NCBI RefSeq assembly: GCF_023983475.1
Contig: NZ_CP092713.1
Coordinates: 682,001 to 746,000 of the forward strand
Direction of reading: 5' to 3'
From: Aliivibrio fischeri ATCC 7744 = JCM 18803 = DSM 507
GTDB lineage: Bacteria > Pseudomonadota > Gammaproteobacteria > Enterobacterales > Vibrionaceae
DNA: 64,000 bases
Position 1 is the stretch's first letter. Every line of letters begins with the position of its first letter. The translations under genes and the position numbers were made by a program. Below are positions 1 through 11,685 of this stretch, piece by piece. Below the pieces are notes generated by a model. It made no database searches. It saw only the letters and a program-made list of their open reading frames with translations, and had not been told where the DNA came from.

Positions 1-492
1 ATTGGTGCTATGCTACTTGTTGGTATCATGCTAGTTGCAAAACAATACATGAACGATGGTGGTGCCGTTGGTATCAACACAATGAAAATTGCACAACACA
101 AGTTGCATCATGGTTTTTGGCAAGCTGTTGCACTAGGTCTTATGTGTAACGTATTAGTTTGTGTTGGCGTATGGATGACATTTTCTGGTCGTACATTAAC
201 AGATAAAATTTTGGTTATGATCTTACCTGTAGCAATGTTTGTATCAGCAGGTTTTGAGCACTGTATTGCAAATATGTTCCAAATCCCAATGGCGATTGGC
301 ATTAAGACTTTTGCTTCTCCAGAGTTCTGGGCAGCAAGTGGTTATTCAGCATTGGATTTTGCAGATTTAACATTACATAATTTTGTGATTAATAACCTTA
401 TCCCAGTTACGATTGGTAATATCATTGGTGGTGGCATCTTCGTTGGTATGGGTTACTGGATTATTTATCTTCGTGAACCAAATCATCACTAA
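1..492 (+). CDS. Formate/nitrite transporter family channel, C-terminal part
   Basis: The open frame runs in from the left edge of the window, so only about the last 163 residues are present. They show the hydrophobic helices of the FNT family (FocA/NirC), including the conserved stretch FEHCIANMFQIP and a late glycine-rich helix (GNIIGGGIFVGMGY). Family members form pentameric inner-membrane channels that move formate, nitrite or related small anions. The substrate cannot be decided without the N-terminal half and the upstream neighbours. The stop is followed closely by an intrinsic terminator, so this is the last gene of its unit. Confidence 0.88.
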   Translation: MGAMLLVGIMLVAKQYMNDGGAVGINTMKIAQHKLHHGFWQAVALGLMCNVLVCVGVWMTFSGRTLTDKILVMILPVAMFVSAGFEHCIANMFQIPMAIGIKTFASPEFWAASGYSALDFADLTLHNFVINNLIPVTIGNIIGGGIFVGMGYWIIYLREPNHH

Positions 493-520
493 TTAATATC
501 AGCAGTATTACTGATATAAA

Positions 521-549
521 AAAAGGAGCATATTGAATGCTCCTTTTTT
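521..549. terminator. Bidirectional intrinsic terminator
   Basis: An 11-bp perfect stem (521-531 with 537-547) has a 5-nt loop, a T run on the plus side and an A run on the left. It sits between the convergent FNT gene and the DUF368 gene and can serve both. Confidence 0.85.
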
Positions 550-582
550 GTATTTATTGATTTATCAGTTTACACCAATCAA

Positions 583-1509
583 TTACGATTCTTTCTCGTT
601 TTTCTTAGCGTACATTTCAAGACCAAGAACTAAACCAATACCTAAAATAACGCCAAATACAGCGAAACCAATGAGTGCTGGTTGCTGCGTTACTTGTTCG
701 TAATTAAATGGAGATAGGTTTTGCTCTATTAATGGAACTTGCTCACCTTTTGAATTAATGCGCCATTCTAACACTTCTTTCCAAGGCCAGATTTTACCTA
801 ATGTGCCTGCCATTAAGCCTGTCAGGAAGATTAGCGTAATATCACGGAACTTTCTTAATAGGAAAGAAAGAACATGTGAGAAGCTTAATAAGCCAATTAA
901 GCAGCCTGATGCGAACAATCCCATAGTCACTAAATCAAGAGATTTAACTGCCCCAAGTACTGGGCCGTACATGCCGATAAGCAGAAGAATAAAGCTTCCT
1001 GAAATACCCGGTAAGATCATCGCACAAATAGCAATAGAGCCTGCAAGAATATAAGTGAAAGTTGACGGTGTCATTGTCATTGGGTTAAGAACGGTAATGC
1101 TATAAGCAAAAGCAGCACCAGCAAACAACATAACAAAACGATCTAAATACCATTTTTCAATCTGTTTCGCAATATGTACGATTGAAATTAGGATCAATCC
1201 GAAGAAAAACGACCACAATGGAATAGGGTGGGTGTGCAACATCCACGTAATGAATTTCGCTAATGTCAGGATGCTCGTTAAGATCCCACCAAATAGAGAA
1301 ATAAGAAAGAAGCCGTTAATGTGATTAAATGCAGCTTTAAAACCTTCGCGTTTCCATAAACCTAAGATTGATGGATTAATACGTCGAATGCTTTCTAGAA
1401 GCGTATCATAAATGCCAGTAATAAAAGCAATCGTACCACCTGATACACCAGGAACCACATCAGCGGCTCCCATTGCCATGCCTTTAAAGAACGTTGTTAA
1501 ATAATTCAT
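583..1509 (-). CDS. popT: DUF368 membrane protein (PopT-type undecaprenyl phosphate translocase)
   Basis: A polytopic inner-membrane protein of about 308 residues. It carries the DUF368 N-terminal signature GAADVVPGVSGGTIAF and a second, related glycine-rich stretch (ILPGISGSFILLL) near residue 170; the two look like inverted half-repeats. DUF368 proteins have been shown in other bacteria to return undecaprenyl phosphate across the membrane for cell-wall and surface-glycan synthesis; assigning that role here is family inference. I start at the ATG at 1509 rather than a TTG 15 nt upstream, because a GAGA motif precedes the ATG and the family normally begins close to this signature. Monocistronic, convergent with the FNT gene. 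Confidence 0.82.
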   Translation of the reverse strand: MNYLTTFFKGMAMGAADVVPGVSGGTIAFITGIYDTLLESIRRINPSILGLWKREGFKAAFNHINGFFLISLFGGILTSILTLAKFITWMLHTHPIPLWSFFFGLILISIVHIAKQIEKWYLDRFVMLFAGAAFAYSITVLNPMTMTPSTFTYILAGSIAICAMILPGISGSFILLLIGMYGPVLGAVKSLDLVTMGLFASGCLIGLLSFSHVLSFLLRKFRDITLIFLTGLMAGTLGKIWPWKEVLEWRINSKGEQVPLIEQNLSPFNYEQVTQQPALIGFAVFGVILGIGLVLGLEMYAKKNEKES

Positions 1510-1600
1510 TTTATCTCGATACAAATAAAAAACTTATGCACAATGCATGAAGATGGCATGATTATACATAAGTTCTGTGTAAAAAATGTCGTAAATTTGA

Positions 1601-4306
1601 TTACTTCATCATTCCTACTAATTCGTCAGCCATAGCGATAGCAGCTTTTCGATTTGGAAGATTCAGTTTTTGATACAAATTACGAATGTGAGTTTTAATG
1701 GTGGTTGGTGCAACATCAAATTCAGCTGCAATTTGTTCATTACTAAAGCCAGAATAAATAAGACCTAACACTTGCCATTCACGATGGGTAAGTGGGCTCG
1801 TTCTTATTAGTTCGGGAACCTCTGGTGTATTTAATACTTTTTCAATAAAGGTTTCATCGAAGTGAGCTGAACGAGAGCGTTCATTATTTGATAGCGCTTT
1901 TTGCAATTGTTCAATTCGATGTTTTTCAAGCTCAGTAACATTACCTTTTTGTTGTAATTTCCCAAGGGGTTTTAAAACGTTTCGTCCCGCCATTAGAAAA
2001 CTACCAATGATCCCTGTTTGGTTTGACTGCTTAATAGCAAGGTGCATTGCTTCAACGGCTTCATCAATCTGTTTGTTTTCATACAGTAAAATGGCAGCTA
2101 AGATCGCATTACGATTGATATCGGTGATTAACTTATGTTGTTGAGCAATAGCTTGAGAGGTTTGTAGTGTTTCAATTGCGGTATCAATATCCCCAAGGTG
2201 GAACTGAGCTCTTGCAATATTACGCCATTGTAATTGGGTAAAATGGTTACAACGAGTCTCTGGTCTGTCCGCTTGTGCTAACCAATATTGAATAGCTTCT
2301 GAATTGTTTTTTGCTTGCCAGTAAAATAGCTGAGCAGAAGAGGCATTTGCTTTCCAGTCAATATGGTAATCCGCTTGGCCAAGTAACTGTTGGCATTTAT
2401 CAAGGTATCGTTCAGCTTTATCAAGTTCGCCACGAGCAACGGCCAAGCGTGCAAGCATTGAATAGCCACGCAAGTGTTTAGTTTCATCAAAAGGAGAGAG
2501 AACATCTAAACCTTTCCAAGTACATTGTTCAGCTTCGTCAAAACGGAACCAGAACCAGTAAATTTGAGCTCGAGAGCGAAGTAAGAATTCATGCAATGGC
2601 AACTGATGTAAGTCTTGGTCTTCAATTAATTTAAAACCATTATCTTGAAGGTCAAAAGCCGCTTGCATAAACCCTTGTGCCATTAAAATCTCGCTTTGTT
2701 GTAAGATTGCCCACAAAGCTTGATGATAGATGCCATAGGTCATGGCCATTTTTTCAGTTTGTTGCATTAGAGCAAGTGCTTGTGCAAGGTTTCCTGAAAC
2801 GTGGTGATATTCACCAATAACAGATGTTGCGACGATGCGACTGCGGTATTTATTGGTTTCTAATTCTTCAAGTGCTTTTTCTGCAAAGGCAAGTGCAGCT
2901 TCAGGTTCATTTTTATTGATGGCAACCTGTGCTCGCAGTGCATCGATCTCTCCTTGCATATGCCTATCAAGAACAATATTTCTATCAGCCATTTCACGTT
3001 GTGCTTCAGAGAGTAAATCATCTACTTGTAGATAATTATGCTGGCTCTGAGCTAACCATGCGCGAATAATAACAAGGCGAGGAGAGGTAAATAATACCTC
3101 AGGACGAAGATCTGAAATGGTGGTCTCTAATAAAGAAAGTTCCCCATTATTAAATAAATGCCAGCCATGCTGCGTAAGTATATTAGCGATCAGAATATCA
3201 TCTTTGGCGTTTTTCGCATGACGAAGTGCTTGATAGATATTGTCATGCTCAAGCCATGCTTCTGCTGCGTATTTTTGCAGGTCTATTTCTTCATGAGCTA
3301 GGTGGTTTTGTCTTTGGTGGGTTAAGAACTCTGCAAAGAGGTTATGGAACTTATACCAATCACCTTGTTCACCATTTGTATTAATAAATAATCCGAATCG
3401 GTTTAGATTTTCAATAAGCAACTGGGCATCTTTTCGTTGCGTTACTTTAGATAGCAGTGTGGTATTAAAATGATCAAAAACAGCACAACGCATTAAAAAT
3501 TGCTGCGTCTCTTGATCCAAATGATCAAACACTTCTTCCGCTAAATAATCCCATAAGTGCGCATGGTTTAATTGCGCCATGACTTGTGCTGAATTATTTA
3601 AGGATTGATTGTTTTGAATACTGTGCAGTGCAATTAATTGAAGTGCAGATGGCCAGCCTTCAACATGCTCACGAACATGAGTGATGGCTTCTTGGTCAAT
3701 ATTCTCATTTAGGCGTTGATTAAAAAATAGAGATGTTTCTGATTGGTCAAACGCCAAACTTTGATTATCAATTTCAATTAATAAGTCTCTCACACGTAGA
3801 TTTGCTGTATTTAGAGGTGGTTGAGAGCGACTTGTTATTACCAGTGTCAAATTATCTGGAAGGTGTTTTAAGAAGAATTTTAAGCCAAGGTGAATGGTGT
3901 CATTGGTAATTAAGTGATAGTCGTCGAGAACGATATAAGCTTCATCTTGAAACGAGATTAGCTCAGTAAAGACTTGCGAAAATAGGCTTGATAATGAAGC
4001 AAACTGACGTTTCTCAGTTAACGCTTTTGAGTGTGATAATTCAGTATGAGTTGCATTACTTATTGTTTGTACAAAGTATTTTGCAAATTTATATTCATCA
4101 TTATCACTCTCATCTAGGCTATACCACCCAGTAGCGTCTTTGTCAGATAACCACTGTGCAGCCATGGTTGTTTTTCCGTAGCCAGCCGGAGATCGAAATA
4201 AAACAAGTTTGTAATGCATCGCATTCTCTAGCGTATCTAAAACACGTTGGCGGAGAATGGCATTATGTAATCGTCTTGGAAAATGCAGTTTCGATGGTAT
4301 TAACAT
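1601..4306 (-). CDS. malT: MalT, ATP-dependent transcriptional activator of the maltose regulon
   Basis: A protein of about 901 residues, the same size as E. coli MalT. The start MLIPSKL matches the E. coli N-terminus, so I begin at the ATG at 4306, not 14 codons upstream. A Walker A motif (GYGKTT, residues about 42-47) opens the STAND NTPase domain, a long helical-repeat sensor region follows, and a LuxR-type helix-turn-helix closes the protein (LTHREWQVLGLIYSGFSNEQ onward). MalT binds maltotriose and ATP, oligomerises, and activates promoters with GGATGA-type boxes. It is divergent from malP, and such boxes lie in the gap and between malK and malE. The reading frame is intact even though two target genes are broken. 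Confidence 0.97.
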   Translation of the reverse strand: MLIPSKLHFPRRLHNAILRQRVLDTLENAMHYKLVLFRSPAGYGKTTMAAQWLSDKDATGWYSLDESDNDEYKFAKYFVQTISNATHTELSHSKALTEKRQFASLSSLFSQVFTELISFQDEAYIVLDDYHLITNDTIHLGLKFFLKHLPDNLTLVITSRSQPPLNTANLRVRDLLIEIDNQSLAFDQSETSLFFNQRLNENIDQEAITHVREHVEGWPSALQLIALHSIQNNQSLNNSAQVMAQLNHAHLWDYLAEEVFDHLDQETQQFLMRCAVFDHFNTTLLSKVTQRKDAQLLIENLNRFGLFINTNGEQGDWYKFHNLFAEFLTHQRQNHLAHEEIDLQKYAAEAWLEHDNIYQALRHAKNAKDDILIANILTQHGWHLFNNGELSLLETTISDLRPEVLFTSPRLVIIRAWLAQSQHNYLQVDDLLSEAQREMADRNIVLDRHMQGEIDALRAQVAINKNEPEAALAFAEKALEELETNKYRSRIVATSVIGEYHHVSGNLAQALALMQQTEKMAMTYGIYHQALWAILQQSEILMAQGFMQAAFDLQDNGFKLIEDQDLHQLPLHEFLLRSRAQIYWFWFRFDEAEQCTWKGLDVLSPFDETKHLRGYSMLARLAVARGELDKAERYLDKCQQLLGQADYHIDWKANASSAQLFYWQAKNNSEAIQYWLAQADRPETRCNHFTQLQWRNIARAQFHLGDIDTAIETLQTSQAIAQQHKLITDINRNAILAAILLYENKQIDEAVEAMHLAIKQSNQTGIIGSFLMAGRNVLKPLGKLQQKGNVTELEKHRIEQLQKALSNNERSRSAHFDETFIEKVLNTPEVPELIRTSPLTHREWQVLGLIYSGFSNEQIAAEFDVAPTTIKTHIRNLYQKLNLPNRKAAIAMADELVGMMK

Positions 4307-4359
4307 AATTATTGTTCTTTTAAAAAATACTGAGCTAATTATCCTCAATAATGAGATTT

Positions 4360-4660
4360 AATCTATCCACTACGCCCTATAAATGTGATCAAACCTTTAT
4401 TTTTATCTTGATGAATTTATACATGAGTTTTATTTAATACGTTTTTTAAATAGTTTTATTTAATCTTTAAATTTGTGACCTTGTTATCATTTTGTTTTTT
4501 ATGCTGTAAAAACGTGTCCAATATCACGAAGGTTTTTACTGTCAGCCTACAAACTTTGAGTCGTGTCACAGGTTATTTGATTAATCAGGACTACGCCTTT
4601 ATCTCACCCTTATCTCATCCCCCAAAAAGGAGGATGTGACTCTTATTCGAACAAGGCAGG
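4360..4660. promoter_or_regulatory. malT-malP divergent control region with MalT boxes and a CRP-like site
   Basis: This gap of nearly 400 bases holds clear regulatory signals. TCATCC at 4615-4620 is the reverse complement of the MalT core GGATGA. A related TCACCC lies at 4604-4609, and GGATGT at 4632-4636 follows on the other strand. A CRP-like site, TGTGA-N6-TATCA, lies at 4474-4489. The pattern fits MalT plus cAMP-CRP activation of malPQ, as in enterobacteria. The boxes are seen directly; the binding is inferred. Confidence 0.65.
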
Positions 4661-4701
4661 ATTGATAACAGTTGATTATGAACCTTCGTGAGAGATTTAA
4701 G

Positions 4702-7154
4702 ATGAAAACGAATAACATAGAAAAATTTGATAAAGCGGCGTTTAAAGCCTCTGTAAAGCAGCATTTAGTGACAACATTCGCTGCAAATGAAAAAACAGCG
4801 AGCGCTAAAGTATGGTATTTAGCAATGGGTAAAGCCCTAGCTGAATTAACGACATTTGATCTTGTTGCTACAGAAAATGACGAAAAAATTAAAAACGCAC
4901 GCAGCGTAAACTATCTATCTTTAGAGTTTTTAATTGGACGTCTAACGGGCAACAACCTAATTAGTATGGGTCTTTATGAAGAGATCACTGAAGCAATGGG
5001 TGAGCTTGGTTATAATTTAACGGATTTATTAGAAGAAGAGCGTGACCCTGCTTTAGGTAACGGTGGTCTTGGTCGTTTAGCCGCGTGTTTTATGGATTCA
5101 TTAGCTGCGCAAGAATATCCAGCGATTGGTTATGGTTTGCATTACGAATACGGTTTGTTCCGCCAATCTTTTGAAGACGGACGACAAAAAGAAGCGCCTG
5201 ATGCATGGTGTGGAGTAGAAGGCTACCCTTGGGAAGTGGCTCGTCCTGATTTTGCACAGCAAGTTGGATTTTATGGTCATGTAGAAACGTACACTGAAAA
5301 AGGCCAAGAGAAACGTCGCTGGGTACCAGGTATGTCAGTTGAAGGTATGCCTTGGGATTTCCTATTGTTGGTTACCAAAGTGATACGGTTTACCCATTAC
5401 GTTTGTGGGAATGTCGTGCAAAAGCACCGTTTAGCCTTGCAAGCTTTAATAATGGTGATTACTTTGAAGCGCAACACGCCTTAATTGATGCTGGTAACGT
5501 AACAAAAGTTCTGTATCCAAATGATAACCACGAGAAAGGCAAAACATTACGTTTGATGCAACAGTATTTCCACTGTGCGTGTTCTATTGCAGATATTTTA
5601 CGTCGTCATGATGCTGCAGGTCATAAGATTGAAGATCTTTCTAAATATGAAACGATCCAATTAAACGATACACACCCAACAATTGGTATTCCTGAGTTAA
5701 TGCGCGTACTTATTGATGTTCGTGGTTTATCGTGGGATGCGGCATGGGAAATCTGTTCAAACACGTTTGCTTATACCAACCACACATTGTTACCTGAAGC
5801 GTTAGAAACATGGAGTGAATCACTGATTTCTCGACTTTTACCTCGTCACATGGAAATCATTTATCAGATTAACTACCTATTCTTAGAAGGCGTGAAACTG
5901 AAGTGGCCAGGTGATGTGGATAAATTACGTAAGTTATCAATCATCGAAGAAGGCACACATCGTATGGTACGTATGGCGAACTTATGTGTGGTTTCATCTT
6001 ATGCCGTGAATGGTGTGGCAGCACTTCACTCTGAGTTAGTTAAGCGTGATTTATTCCCTGAGTTTAATGAATATTTCCCAGGAAAACTAACGAATGTAAC
6101 TAACGGTGTTACTCCTCGTCGTTGGTTGAAATTCTGTAACCCTGATCTTTCAAACCTTATTTCTGAAAAAATTGGGAATGAGTGGCCTGCACATCTTGAT
6201 CAACTGAGTGATATTGCTGTTTTTGCTGATGATGAGAAATTCCAAAAAGAATTCATGGCTGTGAAAAAACAAAATAAACAGCGTTTAGCTAATTGGGTTC
6301 AAGAAAACATGGGTATTGAACTAAATACCGATGCGATCTTTGATGTGCAAATTAAGCGTTTACATGAATACAAACGTCAACATTTGGATTTATTAAATAT
6401 TCTTTCTTTATACCATCGTATATTGAACGAACCTGGTTTTGATATGCACCCACGTGTGTTCTTCTTTGCAGCAAAAGCCGCGCCGGGTTACCACTTAGCA
6501 AAAGAGATCATCTTTGCAATTAATAAAGTGGCAGAAAAAGTAAATAACGATCCTCGTGTGTCTGATTTACTGAAAGTTGTATTTATTCCTGATTATCGTG
6601 TGAGCATGGCTGAAATTATCATTCCAGCTGCGGATGTATCTGAGCAAATTTCTACAGCAGGTAAAGAAGCATCAGGTACAGGTAACATGAAAATGGCGCT
6701 AAATGGTGCATTGACTGTTGGTACGATGGATGGTGCAAACGTTGAGATCCGTGAAGAAGTCGGTGACGAAAATATCTTCATCTTTGGTTTAGAGGTTGAT
6801 GAAGTTGAGGCGTTAAAAGCATCAGGTTATAACCCGTATAAGTACTATGAAGCCGATTCATTATTACAAGCATCATTAGATTTATTAGCTGGTGATGAAT
6901 TTACTCCGGGTAAAGTGGGTCTGTTATCTGCAATTCGTGACAACCTATTGTATGGCGGTGACCCATACTTAGTTCTTGCTGATTTTGCTGATTATGTTCG
7001 TGCTCAGAACGACATTGATGCAGCATATCGTGACCAAAAACAGTGGGCGAAAATGGCTATTTTAAACACTGCTTTGGTTGGTAAATTTAGTTCAGATCGC
7101 AGTATCCGTGATTATGTAAATAACATTTGGAAACTGGAATCAGTAAACCGTTAA
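4702..7154 (+). pseudogene. malP: Maltodextrin phosphorylase MalP, disrupted by a 1-nt frameshift
   Basis: Glycosyltransferase family 35 phosphorylase, which releases glucose-1-phosphate from maltodextrins. The two parts lie in different frames. The first runs from 4702 to about 5360 and ends in EGMPWDF; the second resumes PIVGYQS and continues to 7154. E. coli MalP reads MPWDLPVVGY across this point, so one base is missing in the TTT run at 5358-5360. The rest is well conserved, including the pyridoxal-phosphate lysine segment [17 protein letters not shown]. The ATG at 4702 is preceded by GAGAG and is preferred over starts 24-30 nt upstream. First gene of malPQ, with MalT boxes upstream. The lesion is either a recent mutation or a homopolymer sequencing error. 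Confidence 0.9.
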
Positions 7155-7174
7155 TTAATAAAATTATAATATGA

Positions 7175-7193
7175 GGGCAGTATCGTACTGCCC
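7175..7193 (+). other. Intercistronic hairpin between malP and malQ
   Basis: A perfect 8-bp stem, GGGCAGTA with TACTGCCC, and a 3-nt loop lie just before the malQ ribosome-binding site. There is no T run, so it is more likely an mRNA-stability or attenuation element than a terminator. Confidence 0.6.
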
Positions 7194-7206
7194 TTGGAGA
7201 AAAGCG

Positions 7207-9387
7207 ATGAAAGATAATAACAATGTACTCCATCAAGTCGCAGAGCTGGCAGGGTTAAAAAATAGCTATGTAAGTGCCTGGGGCAATGAAGCAAAAGTCA
7301 GTGATGAAACCTTAATTCGTCTACTGGCTTCTTTAGGTTATGACACTAAGAATGATAAAACACTCTTAAGTTCTGCTGAAAAGAAACATAAAAAAGACGT
7401 ACTTTCTACTGTGCAGGTTGTTCGTGATAATGAACCGCTTCAAGTCGAAATGAATCTTGGTAAAAGTGCTCGTATCAGTGAATTTAGTTGGAAAATCACC
7501 ACTGAAGAGGGTGAAGTATTAGAAGGGTACTTACAATCTCAAATCGTTTCAGACGAGCGTGAAAATGATGGTACATTGTTATTCTCTTTACCAACTCTGC
7601 CATGGGGTTACCATAAATTAGAAGTGATTCGTAAGCGTCGTAAAGCACCTTATGAAATGACATTAATTGTGACGCCAAAAGCGTGTTTCAAACAAGATGC
7701 AATGCTTAAAGGCAAAAAAATGTGGGGACCAAGCGTTCAATTATACACATTAAGAACACCGCATAACTGGGGTATTGGTGACTTTGGTGATCTTAAGCAA
7801 CTCGTGGGTGATATTGCTGTTCGTGGCGGTGATTTTGTTGGTTTAAACCCGATTCATTCACTGTTTCCTGCTAACCCTGAAGGGGCGAGCCCATACAGTC
7901 CATCCTCTCGTCGTTGGCTAAATATTTTATACATTGATGTATGTTCAGTTCCTGAGTTTGCACTGTGTAACCAAGCTCAAGAGTTGGTTGGTAGTGCAGA
8001 ATTCCAACAGCGTTTAGCTGATGCTCGTCAATCTCATTGGGTGAATTACTCAGAAGTCTCTGCTCTAAAAATGAGTGTACTTCCATTGCTATTTAGCGAG
8101 TTTAAAACTCGTCATTTAGATAAGAAAAGTGCACGAGCAAAAGCCTTCTTAGAGTTTGTTGCCGAAGGTGGCGAGAGCTTATTACATCAAGCTGCATTTG
8201 ATGCATTGCATAACAGCTTATACAGCCAAGATAATAGTATTTGGGGCTGGCCTGTATTCCCTCATGAATTGCAGCACTTTGATAATAAAGCTGTGCAAAA
8301 ATACATTGCAGATAATCGTGATCAAGTTGATTTGTATATGTACTTACAATGGGTGGCATTTACTCAAATTAACGATGTGCAACAATTCGCAGAAAATAAA
8401 GGCATGGACGTTGGTTTGTATCGTGATTTGGCCGTTGGTGTTGCTGATTCAGGTTCTGAAACGTGGGCTGATCACGGTAACTTATGTCTGGATGTGAGCA
8501 TTGGTGCGCCGCCAGATATTTTAGGTCCATTGGGACAAAACTGGGGATTACCGCCTTTAAATCCTCACACGCTAAAAGAAACAAGTTACGAAGCGTATGT
8601 TCAGTTGTTACGAGCAAACATGAAAGCGTGTGGTGCACTTCGAATTGATCATGTATTGGGCTTGCTACGCTTGTGGTGGATTCCTAAAGGTGAAGATGCA
8701 ACTAAAGGCGCTTACATGCATTATCCTGTAGAAGATATGCTGTCTATTCTTGCGTTAGAAAGTCATCGTTACCAATGTTCTGTGATTGGTGAGGATTTGG
8801 GTACAGTACCAGATGAGATTGTTGATTTGCTTGCAGACGCTGGGATTCACTCGTACAAAGTGTTCTTCTTTGAAACGTCTGAAGACGGTGGTTTCTATTC
8901 ACCAACGCATTATCAAGAGCAATCAATGTCGGCATTATGTACGCATGATATGCCAACGTTACGTGGTTTCTGGCATTGTGATGATTTGAAAATGGGTGAA
9001 GAGATCGGTTTATATCCAGATCCTGAACAACTAAAAGAATTGTTTAATACTCGTGCGGAATCAAAACAAGAGATCTTAAACAGTGTCGATTTCCATGGGT
9101 ATTTACCAGAAGGTGTGGGCCGTGATGCTTCGTTTGTTCCTATGGATAGATACTTAAGTGATGCGTTGCAATGTCATCTTGCAGCGGGATCGAGCACACT
9201 TCTCAGTTTACAGCTTGAAGATTGGCTAGAAATGGATAAACCAGTTAACATACCGGGAACGGTAAATGAATATCCAAACTGGCGTCGTAAACTGTCTGTT
9301 ACTCTGGACGACATTTTTAATCGTCCGCAGGTTAATGAATTAACCAAACGACTAACCGACATTCGCGCTCAAGCAAGCCAAAAATAA
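7207..9387 (+). CDS. malQ: MalQ, 4-alpha-glucanotransferase (amylomaltase)
   Basis: A GH77 disproportionating enzyme of 726 residues, slightly longer than E. coli MalQ (694). It transfers maltodextrin units between chains and frees glucose, making chains long enough for MalP. Visible motifs include the nucleophile region [15 protein letters not shown], the acid/base segment [14 protein letters not shown] and [18 protein letters not shown] 8 nt upstream supports the ATG at 7207 rather than the ATG at 7171. It lies 52 nt after malP in the same unit and is followed at once by glgB, so maltodextrin breakdown and glycogen branching appear co-transcribed. Confidence 0.96.
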   Translation: MKDNNNVLHQVAELAGLKNSYVSAWGNEAKVSDETLIRLLASLGYDTKNDKTLLSSAEKKHKKDVLSTVQVVRDNEPLQVEMNLGKSARISEFSWKITTEEGEVLEGYLQSQIVSDERENDGTLLFSLPTLPWGYHKLEVIRKRRKAPYEMTLIVTPKACFKQDAMLKGKKMWGPSVQLYTLRTPHNWGIGDFGDLKQLVGDIAVRGGDFVGLNPIHSLFPANPEGASPYSPSSRRWLNILYIDVCSVPEFALCNQAQELVGSAEFQQRLADARQSHWVNYSEVSALKMSVLPLLFSEFKTRHLDKKSARAKAFLEFVAEGGESLLHQAAFDALHNSLYSQDNSIWGWPVFPHELQHFDNKAVQKYIADNRDQVDLYMYLQWVAFTQINDVQQFAENKGMDVGLYRDLAVGVADSGSETWADHGNLCLDVSIGAPPDILGPLGQNWGLPPLNPHTLKETSYEAYVQLLRANMKACGALRIDHVLGLLRLWWIPKGEDATKGAYMHYPVEDMLSILALESHRYQCSVIGEDLGTVPDEIVDLLADAGIHSYKVFFFETSEDGGFYSPTHYQEQSMSALCTHDMPTLRGFWHCDDLKMGEEIGLYPDPEQLKELFNTRAESKQEILNSVDFHGYLPEGVGRDASFVPMDRYLSDALQCHLAAGSSTLLSLQLEDWLEMDKPVNIPGTVNEYPNWRRKLSVTLDDIFNRPQVNELTKRLTDIRAQASQK

Positions 9388-9401
9388 AAGGAGTATTTAC
9401 G

Positions 9402-11588
9402 TTGAACTTACTTGTTGAACGTAAAGAAAAGGACATCTACATGCAGCTCGAAAGGGCTGCTTTTTCTGATCCATTTTCTTTTCTAGGTCCACAATATCAA
9501 AGCCAAACGACAGCACTACGAGTTTGGCTTCCAGGTGCCACATCGGTAAAAGTACGACTAGCTAACCATGCTGAATATCAATTGCTTTTAGACCCGAAAC
9601 ATTCGGGTGTTTTTGTATTAAATGAAAGCGTTGATATGACAGAAGTTCATTATCAATTAATTATCGATTGGAATGGAACGGAACAAATTCTTGATGACCC
9701 ATATCAATACCACAATATTTCCCCTACGGATGCGCAAGTTCATACACCAAAAGAGATGTATAACCATTTAGGTGCACATCTATTTAGTGTTGTTCGTGAC
9801 GGTAAGCAAATTCAAGGTGTGCGTTATTTAGTTTTTGCTCCAAATGCTTCTTCAGCTAGTGTTATTGGCGATTTTAACCAATGGGATGGTCGTCGTCATA
9901 TTATGCAACGGATAGATAACGGACTTTGGGCGTTATTTATACCTGAACATGCTGTTGGTACTAAGTATAAATTTGAGTTAAAAGGACCAAATGGCGAATC
10001 ACTTCCTCATAAAATGGATCCTTATGGCGCTCATAATGAGCAGTATCCATCATTTGCATCTGTGGTATATGATCAAACCTCTTATCAGTGGAATGATGTC
10101 AAATGGCAGCAAAGACCAGTAACTGAAAAGCAGAAAGAAGCGCTTTCATTCTATGAACTGCATGCAGGGTCTTGGAAGAGAAATGAAAATGGCGATTTCT
10201 TAACCTATCGTGAATTAGCTGAGCAATTAATACCTTATATTTTAGATATGGGTTATACGCACATAGAGTTAATGCCAGTATCAGAACATCCATTTTATGG
10301 TTCATGGGGCTATCAACCAATTGGGTTATTTTCACCAACTAGCCGTTTTGGTACGCCTGATGATTTCAAATATTTTGTCGATCAATGCCACCAAGTTGGC
10401 ATCGGTGTTGTATTAGATTGGGTTCCGGCTCATTTCCCATCGGATTCACATGGTTTGGCCAATTTTGATGGAACATCTTTGTTTAATGATCCAGACCCTC
10501 GTCGTGGATGGCACAATGATTGGCAGAGCTTTATTTATAATTATGACCAACCTCATGTGCGTGAATTTTTAGTTTCTAATGCATTATATTGGTTTGAGCA
10601 TTTCCATATCGATGGTTTGCGTGTCGATGCTGTAGCATCAATGCTTTACCTTGATTATTCACGTAATGATGGCGAATGGATCCCTAACTGGGAAGGTGGA
10701 AATCATAACCACGGAGCCATCGCTTTATTAAAGTGGATGAACGAAGAGGTGTATTCACATTATCCTAATTCGATGACCATTGCGGAAGAATCAACGGCTT
10801 TTCCTGGGGTCTCTGCTCCTACTTTTGCTGGTGGTTTGGGCTTTGGCTTTAAGTGGAACATGGGTTGGATGCATGACAGCTTAAATTACATTAGAGAAGA
10901 TCCGATTCACCGAAAATATCACCACGATACCATCACTTTCCCGCTAGTTTATGCATTTAGTGAGAACTTTATCCTTTCGCTTTCACACGATGAAGTGGTT
11001 TATGGAAAAGGCTCAATCTTAGATAAAATGCCTGGAGATGAATGGCAAAAAACGGCAAACTTACGTGCCTATATGGGGTATATGTATGGTCAGCCGGGTA
11101 AGAAATTAAACTTCATGGGGGCTGAAATAGCTCAAAGTGCAGAGTGGGATCATGATGGTCAATTACAGTGGTTCTTAACTCAATTTGAGCGTCACTCTGG
11201 TATGCAATCGCTAGTGCGTGATTTAAATAAATTATACACAACAGAGCCTGCGCTTTATCAAAAAGATTGTGAGCCTGCTGGTTTTGAGTGGCGACTACAA
11301 GATGAAGCAGAAATGAGTGTTCTAGCTCATGAACGTTTAGGTGATAATGGTGAGCGAATCCTCGTTGTTAGTAACTTTACACCAGCACCAAGAGAGGATT
11401 TCCGTTTAGGAATGCCTGTTGCTGGTCAGTATGAGTTGATTTTAAACAGTGATGCTCATTTTTATGGGGGCAGTGATTACTCTGTTATTAGTGAAGTGTC
11501 TACAGAGAAGGTTGAGTCTCAAGGATTAGCACAATCTATTGTTATTACGTTACCACCGCTTTCTACGGTCTTTTATCGTTTAAAATAA
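9402..11588 (+). CDS. glgB: GlgB, 1,4-alpha-glucan branching enzyme
   Basis: A GH13 branching enzyme of about 728 residues that introduces alpha-1,6 branches into glycogen. Two N-terminal CBM48/N1-type beta domains (about residues 20-240; note DPFSFLG and the second-copy signature [13 protein letters not shown]) precede the catalytic barrel. The barrel contains [15 protein letters not shown], the nucleophile region [17 protein letters not shown], the acid EEST and the transition-state motif [16 protein letters not shown] at 9402 with AAGGAG 8 nt upstream is used as the start. An ATG at 9441 with AAAGGA is a good alternative that would shorten the protein by 13 residues. Last gene of the malPQ-glgB unit, before a terminator. 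Confidence 0.96.
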   Translation: MNLLVERKEKDIYMQLERAAFSDPFSFLGPQYQSQTTALRVWLPGATSVKVRLANHAEYQLLLDPKHSGVFVLNESVDMTEVHYQLIIDWNGTEQILDDPYQYHNISPTDAQVHTPKEMYNHLGAHLFSVVRDGKQIQGVRYLVFAPNASSASVIGDFNQWDGRRHIMQRIDNGLWALFIPEHAVGTKYKFELKGPNGESLPHKMDPYGAHNEQYPSFASVVYDQTSYQWNDVKWQQRPVTEKQKEALSFYELHAGSWKRNENGDFLTYRELAEQLIPYILDMGYTHIELMPVSEHPFYGSWGYQPIGLFSPTSRFGTPDDFKYFVDQCHQVGIGVVLDWVPAHFPSDSHGLANFDGTSLFNDPDPRRGWHNDWQSFIYNYDQPHVREFLVSNALYWFEHFHIDGLRVDAVASMLYLDYSRNDGEWIPNWEGGNHNHGAIALLKWMNEEVYSHYPNSMTIAEESTAFPGVSAPTFAGGLGFGFKWNMGWMHDSLNYIREDPIHRKYHHDTITFPLVYAFSENFILSLSHDEVVYGKGSILDKMPGDEWQKTANLRAYMGYMYGQPGKKLNFMGAEIAQSAEWDHDGQLQWFLTQFERHSGMQSLVRDLNKLYTTEPALYQKDCEPAGFEWRLQDEAEMSVLAHERLGDNGERILVVSNFTPAPREDFRLGMPVAGQYELILNSDAHFYGGSDYSVISEVSTEKVESQGLAQSIVITLPPLSTVFYRLK

Positions 11589-11607
11589 CAAATCACAAGT
11601 ATGAATG

Positions 11608-11647
11608 AAAAAAGCCCTAAGTCAGTTTCTGATTTAGGGCTTTTTAT
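11608..11647 (+). terminator. Intrinsic terminator after glgB
   Basis: The stem AAAGCCCTAA pairs with TTAGGGCTTT around a loop of about 12 nt and is followed by T residues. The symmetrical A and T runs may also serve the convergent DUF218 gene. Confidence 0.85.
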
Positions 11648-11685
11648 TAAAAGAATGAGCAACCTGTTCTTTATTTAAATTGATA

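Noticed and set aside
1510-1600. Terminator between malT and the DUF368 gene
   Set aside because: An AACTTATG/CATAAGTT repeat exists but its loop is long and no T run follows, so I did not list it.
8156-8497. 113-codon ORF inside malQ
   Set aside because: It is a shadow frame of the conserved malQ coding sequence; several similar antisense and alternative frames occur across the glycogen genes.
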